From assembly GCF_027579695.1 (NCBI RefSeq), contig NC_083577.1, positions 37,979,198 to 38,043,197 on the forward strand: a DNA stretch of 64,000 bases, in the 5' to 3' direction. Under the pieces are notes generated by a model. It was not told where the DNA came from and ran no database searches. It saw only the letters and a program-made list of their open reading frames with translations. The stretch comes from Neoarius graeffei. Its lineage: Eukaryota; Chordata; Actinopteri; Siluriformes; Ariidae. Shown here piece after piece: positions 1 to 9,949 of this stretch. The position numbers and the translations under genes are program-made. Within the stretch, counting starts at the first letter, position 1; each line of letters starts with the position of its first letter.

Positions 1-232
1 CGCCAATCTCCATAGTCCTCAGCCTCTCGCCTATACAGCTAGGGTTACAGTGAGGGGCTAGTCCTCTGGTAGCCACAAGAGTTTGACTTCCTCACTCACA
101 TCTGTATTGCAGCATGCCTTGCCAGACAGCAGTAGGTACCATTTTATGATGGTCTTTGGTATGACCAGACCATGAATAGAACTCACGATCTCCCGGCAGA
201 CACACTAACCACTAGGCCAACTCGCGGTATAG
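1..232 (-). repeat. tRNA-headed SINE, second family, cut by window edge
   Basis: Read on the minus strand, the head has an A-box-like GGCCTAGTGGTTAGTG followed by a B-box-like GTGAGTTCTATTC, as in a tRNA-derived Pol III promoter. The body differs from the common SINE found elsewhere in this window, so it is a separate family. The tail runs off the left edge, so no target duplication can be checked. Confidence 0.6.
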
Positions 233-418
233 CCTAAAATAAAAAAGGTTCCTAAAATCAGTTTATGCAATCAAATACTATAAATTTCCCTATCTTCATT
301 ACTGAAGCATTTTGTAAGGATTACAGTCATGGGAAGAAAAAAGTACACCCTCCTTCATTTCTATGTTTTTATTTATCAGAACCTAAATAATAATTGTGTG
401 GTCCTCAGCAACATCTAT

Positions 419-794
419 CTCATCTCATCTCATTATCTCTAGCCGCTTTATCCTTCTACAGGGTCGCAGGCAAGCTGGAGCCTATCCCAGCTGACTATGG
501 GCGAAAGGCGGGGTACACCCTGGACAAGTCGCCAGGTCATCACAGGGCTGACACATAGACACAGACAACCATTCACACTCACATTCACACCTACGGTCAA
601 TTTAGAGTCACCAGTTAACCTAACCTACATGTCTTTGGACTGTGGGGGAAACCGGAGCACCCGGAGGAAACCCACGCGGACACGGGGAGAACATGCAAAC
701 TCCGCACAGAAAGGCCCTTGCCGGCCCCGGGGCTCGAACCCAGGACCTTCTTGCTGTGAGGCGACAGCGCTAACCACTACACCACCGTGCCGCC
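419..794 (-). repeat. tRNA-headed SINE, tail type A
   Basis: A full-length copy on the minus strand: tRNA-like head at 794, (GATGA)n-type tail at 419. It is flanked by a perfect 12-bp target duplication, AGCAACATCTAT, at 407-418 and 795-806. The open frames on both strands here are shadows of the SINE. Confidence 0.93.
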
Positions 795-1074
795 AGCAAC
801 ATCTATAAACAAACAAATAACATTAGGTGAGATTTTTAAAAAAAATACGCAACAGCAGGTTTCAATCTGCAGTCATTTTTTTCCCAAAATGTAAACTGAC
901 ATTCAGAAACCAGGTCGGAAAAAATAAGTATGCCTTTTCTCCTTCGACAATCATTAAGAGAGTAATTAGCAGCCAGGTGTTATTAATGAAATGCACAAGA
1001 AAAGGTGATCATCAAGAAGGGTGACTACCTCTATAAAATCAGAATTTTTGATAGTTTGGTGTTCTGGAACCCTC

Positions 1075-1665
1075 AGGTGTGTGTCTATATCATGCCAAGA
1101 AGGACATCAGACATGACACCAGAGAAGCAGTTGTTGCTGCTCATCAATCTGGGAAGGGTTATAAGGTCCAAATAATATGAAATTAACAATTGTACAGTGA
1201 GAAGGGGAGGCACAGTGGTGTAGTGCTTAGCACTGTTACCTCACAGCAAGTAGGTTCTGGGTTCGAGCCCAGCAGCCAATGGGGGCCTTTCTGTGTGGAG
1301 TTTGCATGTTCTCCCCGTGTCTACGTGGGTTTCCTCCGGGTGCTCCGGTTTCCCCCACAGTCCAAAGACATGCAGGTTAGGCTAATTGGTGGCTCTAAAT
1401 TGACCGTAGGTGTGAGTGTGAATGGTTGTTTGTCTCTATGTGTCAGCCCTGCAACAACCTGGTGACTTGTCCAGGGTGTACCCCACCTCTCGCCCATAGT
1501 CAGCTGGGATAGGTTCCAGCTTGCCTGTGACCCTGCACAGGATAAGTGGTTACAGATAATGGATGGACAGTGAGAAGGATTGTTTACAAAGGGAGAGACT
1601 TTGAGATAGTTGCCAATCTTCCCAGGATTAGGTGTGCCAACAAACTCCATCCAAGTTCAGACTGT
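1075..1665 (+). mobile_element. Tc1-like transposase relic split by a SINE
   Basis: From about 1092 the plus strand reads a Tc1-type start (MPRRTSDMTPEK, then a run resembling the N-terminal helix-turn-helix region). It resumes after the SINE at 1206-1566 with sequence typical of the linker of fish Tc1 transposases. The frame is interrupted and no termini are visible, so this is an internal fragment. Confidence 0.5.
1206..1566 (+). repeat. tRNA-headed SINE, tail type B (GGAT)n
   Basis: Full-length copy inside the Tc1 relic. A 12-bp target duplication, ACAGTGAGAAGG, flanks it at 1194-1205 and 1567-1578. The head is more diverged than in the type A copies, and the tail ends GATAATGGATGG. Confidence 0.92.
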
Positions 1666-1840
1666 GCTCACATATAGATATTAAGATAAGAACACCTTTA
1701 TTATCATCCCACAAAAGGTAAATGTACTGTTTGCAGCAGCATAGTGGATAGCAGCAGAAGAGGACATATCAAGCCACACAAGTAAAAAAAATTTATATTT
1801 TTAAAAAATTATATAATTACATTAAAAAGAAAAAATATAT

Positions 1841-2206
1841 CTCATCTCATTATCTCTAGCCGCTTTATCCTGTTCTACAGGGTCGCAGGCAAGCTGGAGC
1901 CTATCCCAGCTGACTACGGGCAAAAGGTGGGGTACACCCTGTACAAGTCGCCAGGTCATCACAGGGCTGACACATAGACACAGACAACCATTCACACTCA
2001 CACCTACGGTCAATTTAGAGTCACCAGTTAACCTAACCTGCATGTCTTTGGACTGTGGGGGAAACCGGAGCACCCGGAGGAAATCCACGCGGACACGGGG
2101 AGAACATGCAAACTCCGCACAGAAAGGCCCTCGCCGGCCACGGGGCTCGAACCCGGACCTTCTTGCTGTGAGGCGACAGCGCTAACCACTACACCACCAT
2201 GCCGCC
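1841..2206 (-). repeat. tRNA-headed SINE, tail type A
   Basis: Inserted in the LINE 3' region with a 13-bp target duplication, AGAAAAAATATAT, at 1828-1840 and 2207-2219. The tail adjoins 1841 and the tRNA-like head ends at 2206. Confidence 0.92.
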
Positions 2207-2355
2207 AGAAAAAATATATACATAAGAAATACTAAATTAGAGGAATTATGAAGTAGATGAAACACACTTATTGCACATATCAGGTGGTCATAATTGCAAA
2301 AGATAAAACAGAAAAAAACAATGCAACAACTACTGACAAACAGACAGATGTGAGT

Positions 2356-2943
2356 CTACTGTGAGCAGTGCTGGTTGTACAGTCTAACAGCTGCAGGAAG
2401 GAATGATCTGCGGTAATGCTCCTTCACACACTTAGGGTGGAACAACCTCCCACTGAAGGAGCTCTGCAGTCCAGTGAATAGGTCCTGTAGGGGGTGGGAG
2501 CTGTTCTCCATCATAGATGACAGCTTAGCAATCATCCTCCTCCCACCCACTACCTCCACTAGCTCCAGGGGGCATCTGGGCACAGAGCTGGCCCTCCTGA
2601 TCAGTTTGTCCAGCCTCTTCCTGTCAACTGTGGAGATGCTGCTCTCCCAGCAAACCACGCCATGAAAGATGGCTGACGCCACCACAGTATCAAAAAAGGT
2701 CTTCAGGAGTACCCCTTGCACTCCGAAAGACCTGAGTCTCCACAGCAGATACAGCCTGCTCTGACCTTTCCTGTACAGTGCTGTGACGTTATCAGTCCAG
2801 TCCAGTTTGTTGTTCAGGTAAACACCCAGGTACTTATCAGATGTGACCAGCTCAATGTCCTTCCCTTGGATGCTCACTGGTGTTGGGGGGGGGGAGTGAG
2901 AGCACCTGTGAAAATCCACCACCAGCTCCTTAGTTTTCCCCAC
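2356..2943 (-). pseudogene. LINE ORF2 C-terminal fragment (after the reverse transcriptase core)
   Basis: An open frame of 195 codons matching the region downstream of the catalytic core in L2/Rex-type LINE ORF2. It shows the motifs KELVVDF near the start, YLGVYLNNKLDW, KGQSRLYLLWRLRSF, and a C-terminal RRSFLPAAVRLYN. The reverse transcriptase active site is absent because the element is 5'-truncated, so the piece cannot be functional by itself. The homologous frame of the second LINE of this type (49799-50655) keeps the catalytic region. The first methionine is internal and not a real start. Confidence 0.75.
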
Positions 2944-3612
2944 GTTGATCTGGAGGTGGTTTCGCTGGCATCAGTCCACAAAGTCCTGCAACAGTCCTCT
3001 GTACACCCTTTCGAAAGGTTTTATAAACATTTCCCCCAAATTCCATATAAAAATATTGTCACTTAGAGCATTTAATTGCAGAAAATAATAATTGGTCAAT
3101 ATAACAAAAAAGATGAAATGTTTTCATACCTTGAATAATGCATAGAAATCAAGGTCATGTTCAATTTTAAACAACACCAGGATTAATGTTTGAACTTAGT
3201 TCAGAAATCAACATTTGGTTGAATATTCCTGACATTTAATCACAACTTTCGTGTGTCTTGGCATGCTCTCCACCAGTCTTTCATGTTGCTCTTGGATGAC
3301 TTTATGCCACTCCTGGAACAAAAATTCAATCAGATCAGCTTTGTTTGTTGGCTTGTGACCATCCATCTTCCTCTTGATCACATTCCAGAGGTTTTCAATG
3401 GGGTTCAGTTCTGGAAATTGGGCTGGCCATGACAGGGTCTTGATCTTGTGGTCCTCCATCCACACCTTGATTGACCTGGCTGTGTGGCATGGAGCATTGT
3501 CCTGCTGGAAAAACCCAATCCTCAGAGTTAGGGAACACTGTCAGAGCAAAAGGAAGCAAGTTTTCTTCCAGGGTAACCCCATACATGGCTTGATTCATGT
3601 GTCCTTCACAAA

Positions 3613-4217
3613 CAAAGGCAAGGCAAGTTTATTTATATAGCACATTTCATACACAATGGCAGTTCAATGTGCTTTACAGAAGTAAAAACAAAAACAGTAA
3701 ACAATAGAGAAATAAAATTACATAAAATAATTTTATCTTTATTCTAAAATAATTAATTAAAAGAATTAAAAGAAAATAATAAGAATTAAACAACAGTAGA
3801 AATAAAATATTAAAATGCCAAAAAGAAAAAGGAGAAAAAGAAAGAGAAAGGGAAAAAAAACTAGCAGAATAAAATAGAATAAAGTTAAAGTAAATTTAAA
3901 ACATGCAGAGAAAGTAAAGATTATAAAAAATGTAAAAATATTAATTATTTAACAGAAAGCATCTGAAAACAACTTGGTCTTTAACCTAGATTTGAAGCTG
4001 CCAACAGCAGGAGCATTTTTAATGTCCTCTGGCAGTTGGTTCCATAGCTGTACTGCATAGTAGCTAAAAGCTGCTTCACCACACTTTGTTTTAACAACTG
4101 GTTTTAATAGTAAATTTTTCTGTTGCGATCTGGTAGATCTGATTGGGTTAGGTCGCTGCAACATATCAGAGAGGTAATTGGAACAAAGATCTGCCCCACT
4201 CCAGCCTTGCTGAAGCA
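3613..4217 (-). mobile_element. 5'-truncated L2/CR1-type LINE inside the Tc1 relic
   Basis: The 3' end begins at the left with GGCAAGTTTATTTATATAGC, and the coding tail at 3949-4218 (-) reads the usual end of an L2/CR1-type ORF2 (YYAVQLWNQLPEDIKNAP, then SFKSRLKTKLF). Short ACAAA sequences at both junctions (about 3609-3615 and 4184-4189) may be the target duplication. The 5' junction was later duplicated (see 4159-4276). Confidence 0.7.
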
Positions 4218-4276
4218 CAACATATCAGAGAGGTAATTGGAACAAAGATCTGCCCCACTCCAGCCTTGCTGAAGCA
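4159..4276 (+). repeat. Exact 59-bp tandem duplication across a LINE/Tc1 junction
   Basis: 4159-4217 and 4218-4276 are two identical copies starting CAACATATCAGAGAGG and ending TTGCTGAAGCA. Each copy contains the end of the LINE and the adjoining Tc1 sequence, so the duplication arose after the LINE inserted. Confidence 0.9.
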
Positions 4277-5133
4277 CCTCCAGATCATCACCGATCCTCT
4301 ACCAAATTTCACAATGGGTGTGAGACACTGTGGCTTGTAGGCCTCTCCAAGTCTCTGTCTAACAATTAGATGACCAGGTGATGGGAAAAGCTGAAAATTG
4401 GACTCATCAGAGAAGATGGCCTTACTCCAGTCCTCTATGGTCCAATCCTTATGGACTTTAACAAACCTCAGCCTGGCTCTTCTTTGCTTCTCATTGATGA
4501 AGGCTTTTTTCTAGCTTTGCGTGGCTTCAACCCCACCTGGAGGAGCCTGTTTTGAACCGTCCTTGTTGTGCACTTAACCCCAGCTGCCACTGGCCATTCT
4601 TTTTGTAGGTCACTTGATGTCATCCTATGGTTGTTGAATGACATTCAAAGGAGTTGACAATCATCCCGGTCAATTGAGAGTGTGTTTTGCCCTTTGCTAG
4701 TCTGTAACTTTGTTGTCCCCAATGTCTACTGCTTGACCTTGTTCTTATGAACTGCCGTCATTGAAATTTTGAGGATGGAAGCAACCTGACACGCACTGTA
4801 TCCCTCTGCCAGTAAAGCCAGAAATGAACCCTTCTTTTTCTCACTCAAAACTTTTCTTTTTAACTCTTTTGGCATGATGAATAGATATTTTTGTATTCCA
4901 ATTAAATTTAAGGTACTACTAGCACTGTATTTGCCATCCAAACTGTTCCTACTGCAAGAGGATAGTTATGACCACAGCAGTGGTTTTTATACTTTTCCCT
5001 TGTTAAATAAGATTTGGTTCAGGTGATCACCTAATCAGTACCTTATTATATAAACACAATGCCTCTGTATACACATTAAATGATTAAATGTGCATGTTCA
5101 TGACAGGACAATCAGAAAAAAAAACCCTGAACA

Positions 5134-5280
5134 AGTATGGCTTTCATGGAAGGGTGGCTAAAAAGGCCCCTTCTCTCCAAAAAGAATGGCATGATGACTT
5201 AGGTTTACAAAATTTCATCTGAACAAATCACAAAAGTTCTGAAATAATTTCTTTTGTACTGAGGAGACCAAGATAGCTAC
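5134..5280 (+). mobile_element. Short Tc1-like transposase fragment
   Basis: The plus strand reads GRVAKKAPSLQKEW and then a decayed stretch matching the segment just before the first catalytic aspartate of fish Tc1 transposases. No termini or further coding sequence are seen. Confidence 0.6.
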
Positions 5281-6345
5281 AATCACATGACTCTAATCAA
5301 ACTTAGATGTACATAATAAGCAGACGGGGAGAAGGTGGGTCAGAGGACCACTATGTGAAATGTTGAGTTTCACCCACTAATCAGCTACTGTGAACAATGT
5401 GAATAATGTGAACAATCAGAAAAACTAATATATCCTCCTGGGAATCAAGAAAAAATGTGTCTCTCAATTTCTCTTTTGTTGTGATTTCCTTACTAGGAAT
5501 TTCCCAGCAACCCTCCTAGTCACATGATATATCATTGGAAAGCCCAGGATGTACTCTTTACAAGACACCAGGATTCAAGTGAATTGCTTGAAAGAGTAAG
5601 AGGGTGTGCACGTAAAACAAATGTCAGCTACAGAGGACACAAGTCTATGGGTTGGTTCTCAGGAGGTTATGGCAATATTCATAGAAAAAAATGATACACC
5701 ATGCATTCTTCTGTTTCCTCTGCCACTGAGAACTGAGACATGTATGAATATTAGTGTGATGTTGTGTACTCATTTGTGCACTGAATTGGATCTAAATGTC
5801 ACTGGGCCTCCATCTATTTGTTCTACCCATGAGACACAAAAAAACATGAGAATATAAAGGAGCTTCAGTGACGTTATAAAATGCAATATAATTTGCAATG
5901 AGAAAATACAGTGGTAAGTAGGAATAAATACATGGTTTAAAATAACCACAACATGACATTTGAATTGCAATAGTTTATGGAACAAAAGATCTCCTATTTT
6001 TATCAAATATTTTAATATTTTAATCAAAAAATCATATTGACAATGCTTGACAATTTCCTATACTTTACCTCAACAAATCCATGCCAGGTCCATAAGTTAA
6101 AATGGTGTAATTTTAGCTAATTTTGGTTTTTGTATACCAGCTGTAATGCATCTTTACTGACAGAATAAATAATATACTGTAGCTTCCTCAGCAGATACAA
6201 TCAATGCATAGCTTTTTTTAATTAAAGAATTAGCTGTAATATGTAACTCACATATGCATAAATAGCAGAAACTATATTTGATTTTAATTCTCTGTCTCCA
6301 AATTCCAAGTTTCTGAACAACAGACAAATTATTTTTAAAAAACAC
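5281..6345. other. No gene recognised
   Basis: AT-rich sequence with only short chance open frames. I see no repeat family, terminal repeat or coding signal that I can name. Confidence 0.5.
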
Positions 6346-6892
6346 AATTTTCTGAGCATGGCAACATGGTGGTGTAGTGTGCCTTACACAGCAAAAAGGT
6401 TCTGGGTTCAAGCCCAGTGGCCGATGGGGGCCTTTCTGTGTGGAGTTAGCATGTTCTCCCTGTGCCTGCATAGGTTTCCTCTGGGTGCTCCGGTTTCCCC
6501 CGCCTGGCCTTTCAATTACATGAAACCCACGACGGATAACGTCGTAGGTGCCCAAATTAAAAAGGCACCCAAATTAAGCTCAAGCACCCAAAATATGCTA
6601 CCAAAAGTAAAAAACCCCCGAAATGTTGATTAAGTAAACTTGGCTGCATAAAACCCAATGTCTTGACTTTTTTCTTTAAAAACACTGAAATTAGCGAGAA
6701 TTAGCATGTATTTCTTGTAATTGACCTGAAATTCACACCATTCCCATGTTGTTCCGGGTTCGTTGAACTAGCTTTAAGCTTCGCATAGAGCACGAATTCT
6801 TGATCAACAGCAATCATCATGCCATGATTTCGTGGAGGAGTGAGACTCACGTACCAATGACCAGAGCGGGATTTCCACATTAGGGAAATCTT

Positions 6893-6975
6893 CTTTCTTC
6901 TTTTATATTGTTTTATGGCAGTTGGCAAACAGCTTTTAGGTGCATTACCGCCACCTTCTGGACTGGAGTGTGAAC
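6893..6975 (+). repeat. Short interspersed repeat fragment
   Basis: The run TTGTTTTATGGCAGTTGG, followed by a GCATTACCGCCACCT-like block, resembles the segment at 37466-37540 (TTGGGTTTTACAGCAGCTGG then GCATTACCTCCATCT). This looks like a dispersed family whose full structure I cannot define. Confidence 0.5.
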
Positions 6976-7280
6976 CATAATGTTTACTACCCTATTATGC
7001 TAAATTCTCCTAATAATTCCTGTATCATTTAAAAACCTAAAAATAGCCCTATATCCCACATTATCTGACCTCAACTGTAATACCTCTCTGATACCTAGTG
7101 TCATATGATTTAAATCAGGTAAAAGACTGAATAAAAGAGAGCTATTCAGGACACAACTGTGTCTATTTAAGATACAGCTTGCATCTTAAATACACACGGT
7201 TGTGTAAATGTAGGTGGAATCAGTGACTTGGAGCTTGGTCCTCTTGTTGATGATAGTCTGAGACACTGACCTTTCATTAC

Positions 7281-7535
7281 CTCCTCCAAGAAGATTATGT
7301 TTTCGGTAGCGTTGGTTTGTTTGTTGGTTGGTTTGTCTGTTAGCAACATTACGGAAAAAGTTATGAACGGGTTGCTCTGAAATTTTTTCCAGAGGTGTGA
7401 CTGGGCACAAGTAACAATACATTAAATTTTGGCAGTGATCCGGATCACCTTCTGGATCCAGGATTTTTTTAAAGGATTCTTTATCATTGAGAGATGAGCT
7501 GCTTGGCGGAGGTCTGCGCTCTCCAAGTGCTTTTT
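7281..7535 (+). repeat. Dispersed repeat fragment (GGTTGG / CGGAGGTCTGCGCTCTCC type)
   Basis: A block starting CCTCCTCCAAGAAG, with a GTTTGTTGGTTGG stretch and a right end GGCGGAGGTCTGCGCTCTCC, has the layout of a widespread fish repeat. It is internally shortened. The identification rests on remembered pattern only. Confidence 0.45.
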
Positions 7536-8274
7536 TAGTTTAAACTAAGATCTTTTACCCGACTACATACTGTGAATTGCATTGCCAATTCTTGTGATGT
7601 GACTGAAAAACCTTTTGCGTCACAGGTCTGCTACAGGTTTGTCTCTTTGATGGCAACAGTTCAGAACTTGCTTTTTTATTCCCAGGCTCCTTTCCTCCAG
7701 GCTCTCCTCAGGCCCCAACACATCTTTTAAATACTAACTGTATTCTAATTATTTTTGTCATGTACATGTACATCAAGAGGGATTAATGCTGTAGACACTT
7801 TGCAATAAAGGTAAAAATAACATTCATAGATGTCTGTGAATATTCTCAGTCATCCAGGTCATACCACCCATTTTTACCACCCATAACATTCATAGATTTC
7901 TTTATTCATAACTTTGTAACTAAAAAAGCAGCAGGTTTAAACACAGAGCGCTGGGAAAACAGCACTTTGCACAAGCACAAAAGCCCAAATTACCCTGTAT
8001 CACGATGGAAAAAGCCCAAATTCAGAAATACAGGGTGTAGCCCAAACTATGTAATTGAAAGGCCTGCTCGCAGTCCAAATACATGGTTCTAAATTGACTG
8101 TAGGTGTGAATGTGAGTGTGATTGGTTGTTTGTCTCTATGTGTTAGCAATGATCTGGCAACTTGTCCAGGGTGTACCCCACCTCTCGCCCATAGTCAGCT
8201 GGGATAGGCTCCAGCTTGCCTGCGACCCTGCACAGGATAAGCAGTTATGGATAATGGATGGAATTTCCTGAGCA

Positions 8275-9582
8275 AAACTGTTTAATAAAATCAAATTTAC
8301 TCACAAAGTATACTACAAAGTAAAGTTTTGTAAAGCAATAGCTTCTTTATGGGTACAAATGAAGGCCAGAAGGCATTTATAAGAATCTATTTTCTGTAGA
8401 AGATGTGCTTTATAATACATTACAGGCATGTACGCATTTACACAACTTCAGACGTTTCAAAAAAGGAGGCATAATAAATTCATGAAACATAATTGGAATT
8501 GAATTGGTTTATATATATATATATGAAAAGCAGAGAATGTGGGAACTATGTCTGTGAAACACAGCATGCTCTCATGTTTACTTACCACCACAACATCTCC
8601 TTAACTGGAACCCTTTAAAAAGAGGCCATTCCCCCTCTCTCCCTCTCTCTCTCTCTCAGCCTCTGCATTAGTGAACAAGTCAGCATGATGAGGGCAAGGA
8701 CAATAAAAGAGAATGTGTAAAATGAGCTGCAAGCTGTAGGAGAGGTCAGTACACAGGCAAACAAATAAAATAAAAGTGAGTTCGATTTAGGCAAAAGGTC
8801 TTATTTCATCCCTTGCTTGTTTGCTTATTTGTTTATTTGTTTGTTTATTTATTTAGCAAGTGAAATGTGTCCTTAGGACGTGTATAAAATGGCCCAGTGC
8901 AGCAAACACTTGGAGACACACACAGTCCTCAGAGGTGGCTGTCTTGGGCTGACTCTTTGTGGCGCCCACACACCTCTTCCTGTGTTTGTCTGTATGACCG
9001 TGTCTGCTCAGAGAGACACCAAAGTGCAGGAGAAGCCAGCATCTCACCCATTGATTTCCTCTCTTCTCTTTAAAAAGCAGGATACTGACTTTTTCCCCCC
9101 ATGTTTTAGTAGTGCTGATTACTGCATTTAGGAGGGGTGGTGATGCCCTCTTAACTGGAGTCTGATTATGTGCTTGTTTTGTTTTTACTCTGCATCCAAT
9201 TAGTTTGTGCTTTATTACACTGCAGGGTGTTGAAAACCCACAAAGGGGAAACTTAGTATGCTGAGTAAAAATAACAACTGTGACAGCTCTGGGGAAAAAA
9301 AAACAACAACCCACACACATACACAGACACCGATAATAAGCTGAATAAGGCAGATGATCAGAATCGTAGAATGAAAACATTGTTAAATAGCCCATTATAC
9401 ACTGTGTTGTGTAGCTTAAAAATAAAAGAAATATAGCTTTATTCTAAAAAAAAAATACCCCTGGAAATCCTTAATCTTTGACAGTCTACAGTATGAGTTC
9501 TTCAGGCAGCTGTCATCACAGGGACATAATACATCATCACATCACACCTATGGGGACAAAAGCAGGTCTGTGACATTATAAG
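8275..9582. other. No gene recognised; microsatellites
   Basis: Contains a TA run (8511-8524), a CT-rich tract (about 8631-8660) and TTTG/TTTA-rich sequence near 8815-8855. The long minus-strand frame at 8853-9395 has no recognisable domain and low-complexity composition. Confidence 0.5.
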
Positions 9583-9587
9583 AGGAG

Positions 9588-9904
9588 TGTGGCAGTTCGT
9601 AAGAGTGGGCGGAGCACAGAAGACGGCAGGACAGAACTAAGTTTTGAAATCCTTTTTATTTTATACACTTTTCAGTGGTCTTCCAGTAACATACAGACAC
9701 TCGCGCATGCACACACATCTGGTGTCTGGTTCGGGAGAGAGAGCTCTCCTCTGCTCTCGCTCTCCCCTTAAATAGGGCGCGGTCACTGGGGAAGACGTAC
9801 AAACACACGTTAATTAACATCAGGTGCAGTGATTCTGCCACTTACCTTCCCTGACTCCGCCCTCTGGTCACAGACCGACACTTGACCACGCCCCCACTGC
9901 CACA
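9588..9904 (-). repeat. 3' LTR of the gypsy element
   Basis: 317 bp ending in the inverted hexamers TGTGGC...GCCACA. On the minus strand the internal sequence just before it is G-rich (9905-9918), as expected for a polypurine tract. It differs from the 5' LTR at about twelve sites by eye, many in CpG context. Confidence 0.93.
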
Positions 9905-9949
9905 TACCCCCACCGCCCGACTCAGGCCAGGCGGCCGTCTGGCCTGCAG

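Larger units (their letters stand above)
1683..3010 (-). mobile_element. 5'-truncated non-LTR retrotransposon (L2/Rex-type LINE)
   Basis: Minus-strand LINE whose 3' end lies near 1683 (on the plus strand CACCTTTATTATCATCCC, a counterpart of the 3' end of the LINE at 49538-50661). Its coding part is the C-terminal region of ORF2 at 2356-2943. It is truncated on the 5' side near 3010, and its 3' untranslated region was later hit by the SINE at 1841-2206. Exact ends are uncertain because I see no clean target duplication. Confidence 0.7.
3208..4875 (-). pseudogene. Tc1-like transposase pseudogene
   Basis: The N-terminal 49 codons (4875 down to 4729) are open and look like the paired DNA-binding domain of Tc1-family transposases. 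The middle is broken by several stops. A LINE insertion separates it from the C-terminal block 3208-3598, in which two frames carry the conserved segment. The acidic residue in PELNPIENLW is kept, but the first two catalytic aspartates cannot be followed. Non-functional. Confidence 0.7.
3050..5130 (-). mobile_element. Tc1-like DNA transposon relic, interrupted by a LINE
   Basis: The minus strand carries a decayed Tc1/Tc3-type transposase gene from about 4875 (MPKELKRKVLSEKK, with a helix-turn-helix-like stretch) down to about 3208. The C-terminal part at 3208-3465 keeps the block PELNPIENLW that carries the third acidic catalytic residue, followed by VIKRKMDGHKP. Frames in between have many stops and shifts. 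A LINE sits in the middle at about 3613-4217. The ends are approximate because the terminal repeats are too decayed to place by eye. Confidence 0.75.
6504..8066. mobile_element. Non-autonomous DNA transposon inside a SINE
   Basis: Terminal inverted repeats CTGGCCTTTCAATTACAT (left) and CAGGCCTTTCAATTACAT (right, reverse complement) bound 1563 bp that interrupt the SINE. The 5-bp flanks CCCGC and CTCGC may be a mismatched target duplication. No transposase is visible. Inside are a short CGACG-GATAA-CGTCG hairpin near 6530 and fragments of two other repeats. Superfamily unknown. Confidence 0.75.
6359..8261 (+). repeat. tRNA-headed SINE (type B) split by a DNA transposon
   Basis: The SINE head lies at 6359-6503 and the rest at 8067-8261, with a 1.56-kb element between them. 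The near-identical flanks AATTTTCTGAGCA (6346-6358) and AATTTCCTGAGCA (8262-8274) are the SINE target duplication, which proves that the two halves were one insertion. Confidence 0.85.

Noticed and set aside
497-816. Open frames of 60-140 codons repeated all through the window (reads such as [15 protein letters not shown] or QVRLTGDSKLTVGV)
   Set aside because: They recur wherever the tRNA-headed SINE occurs, in both strands, and are not genes.
8853-9395. 180-codon minus-strand frame
   Set aside because: No recognisable domain, long low-complexity patches, no splice or promoter context, and no counterpart on a known family.
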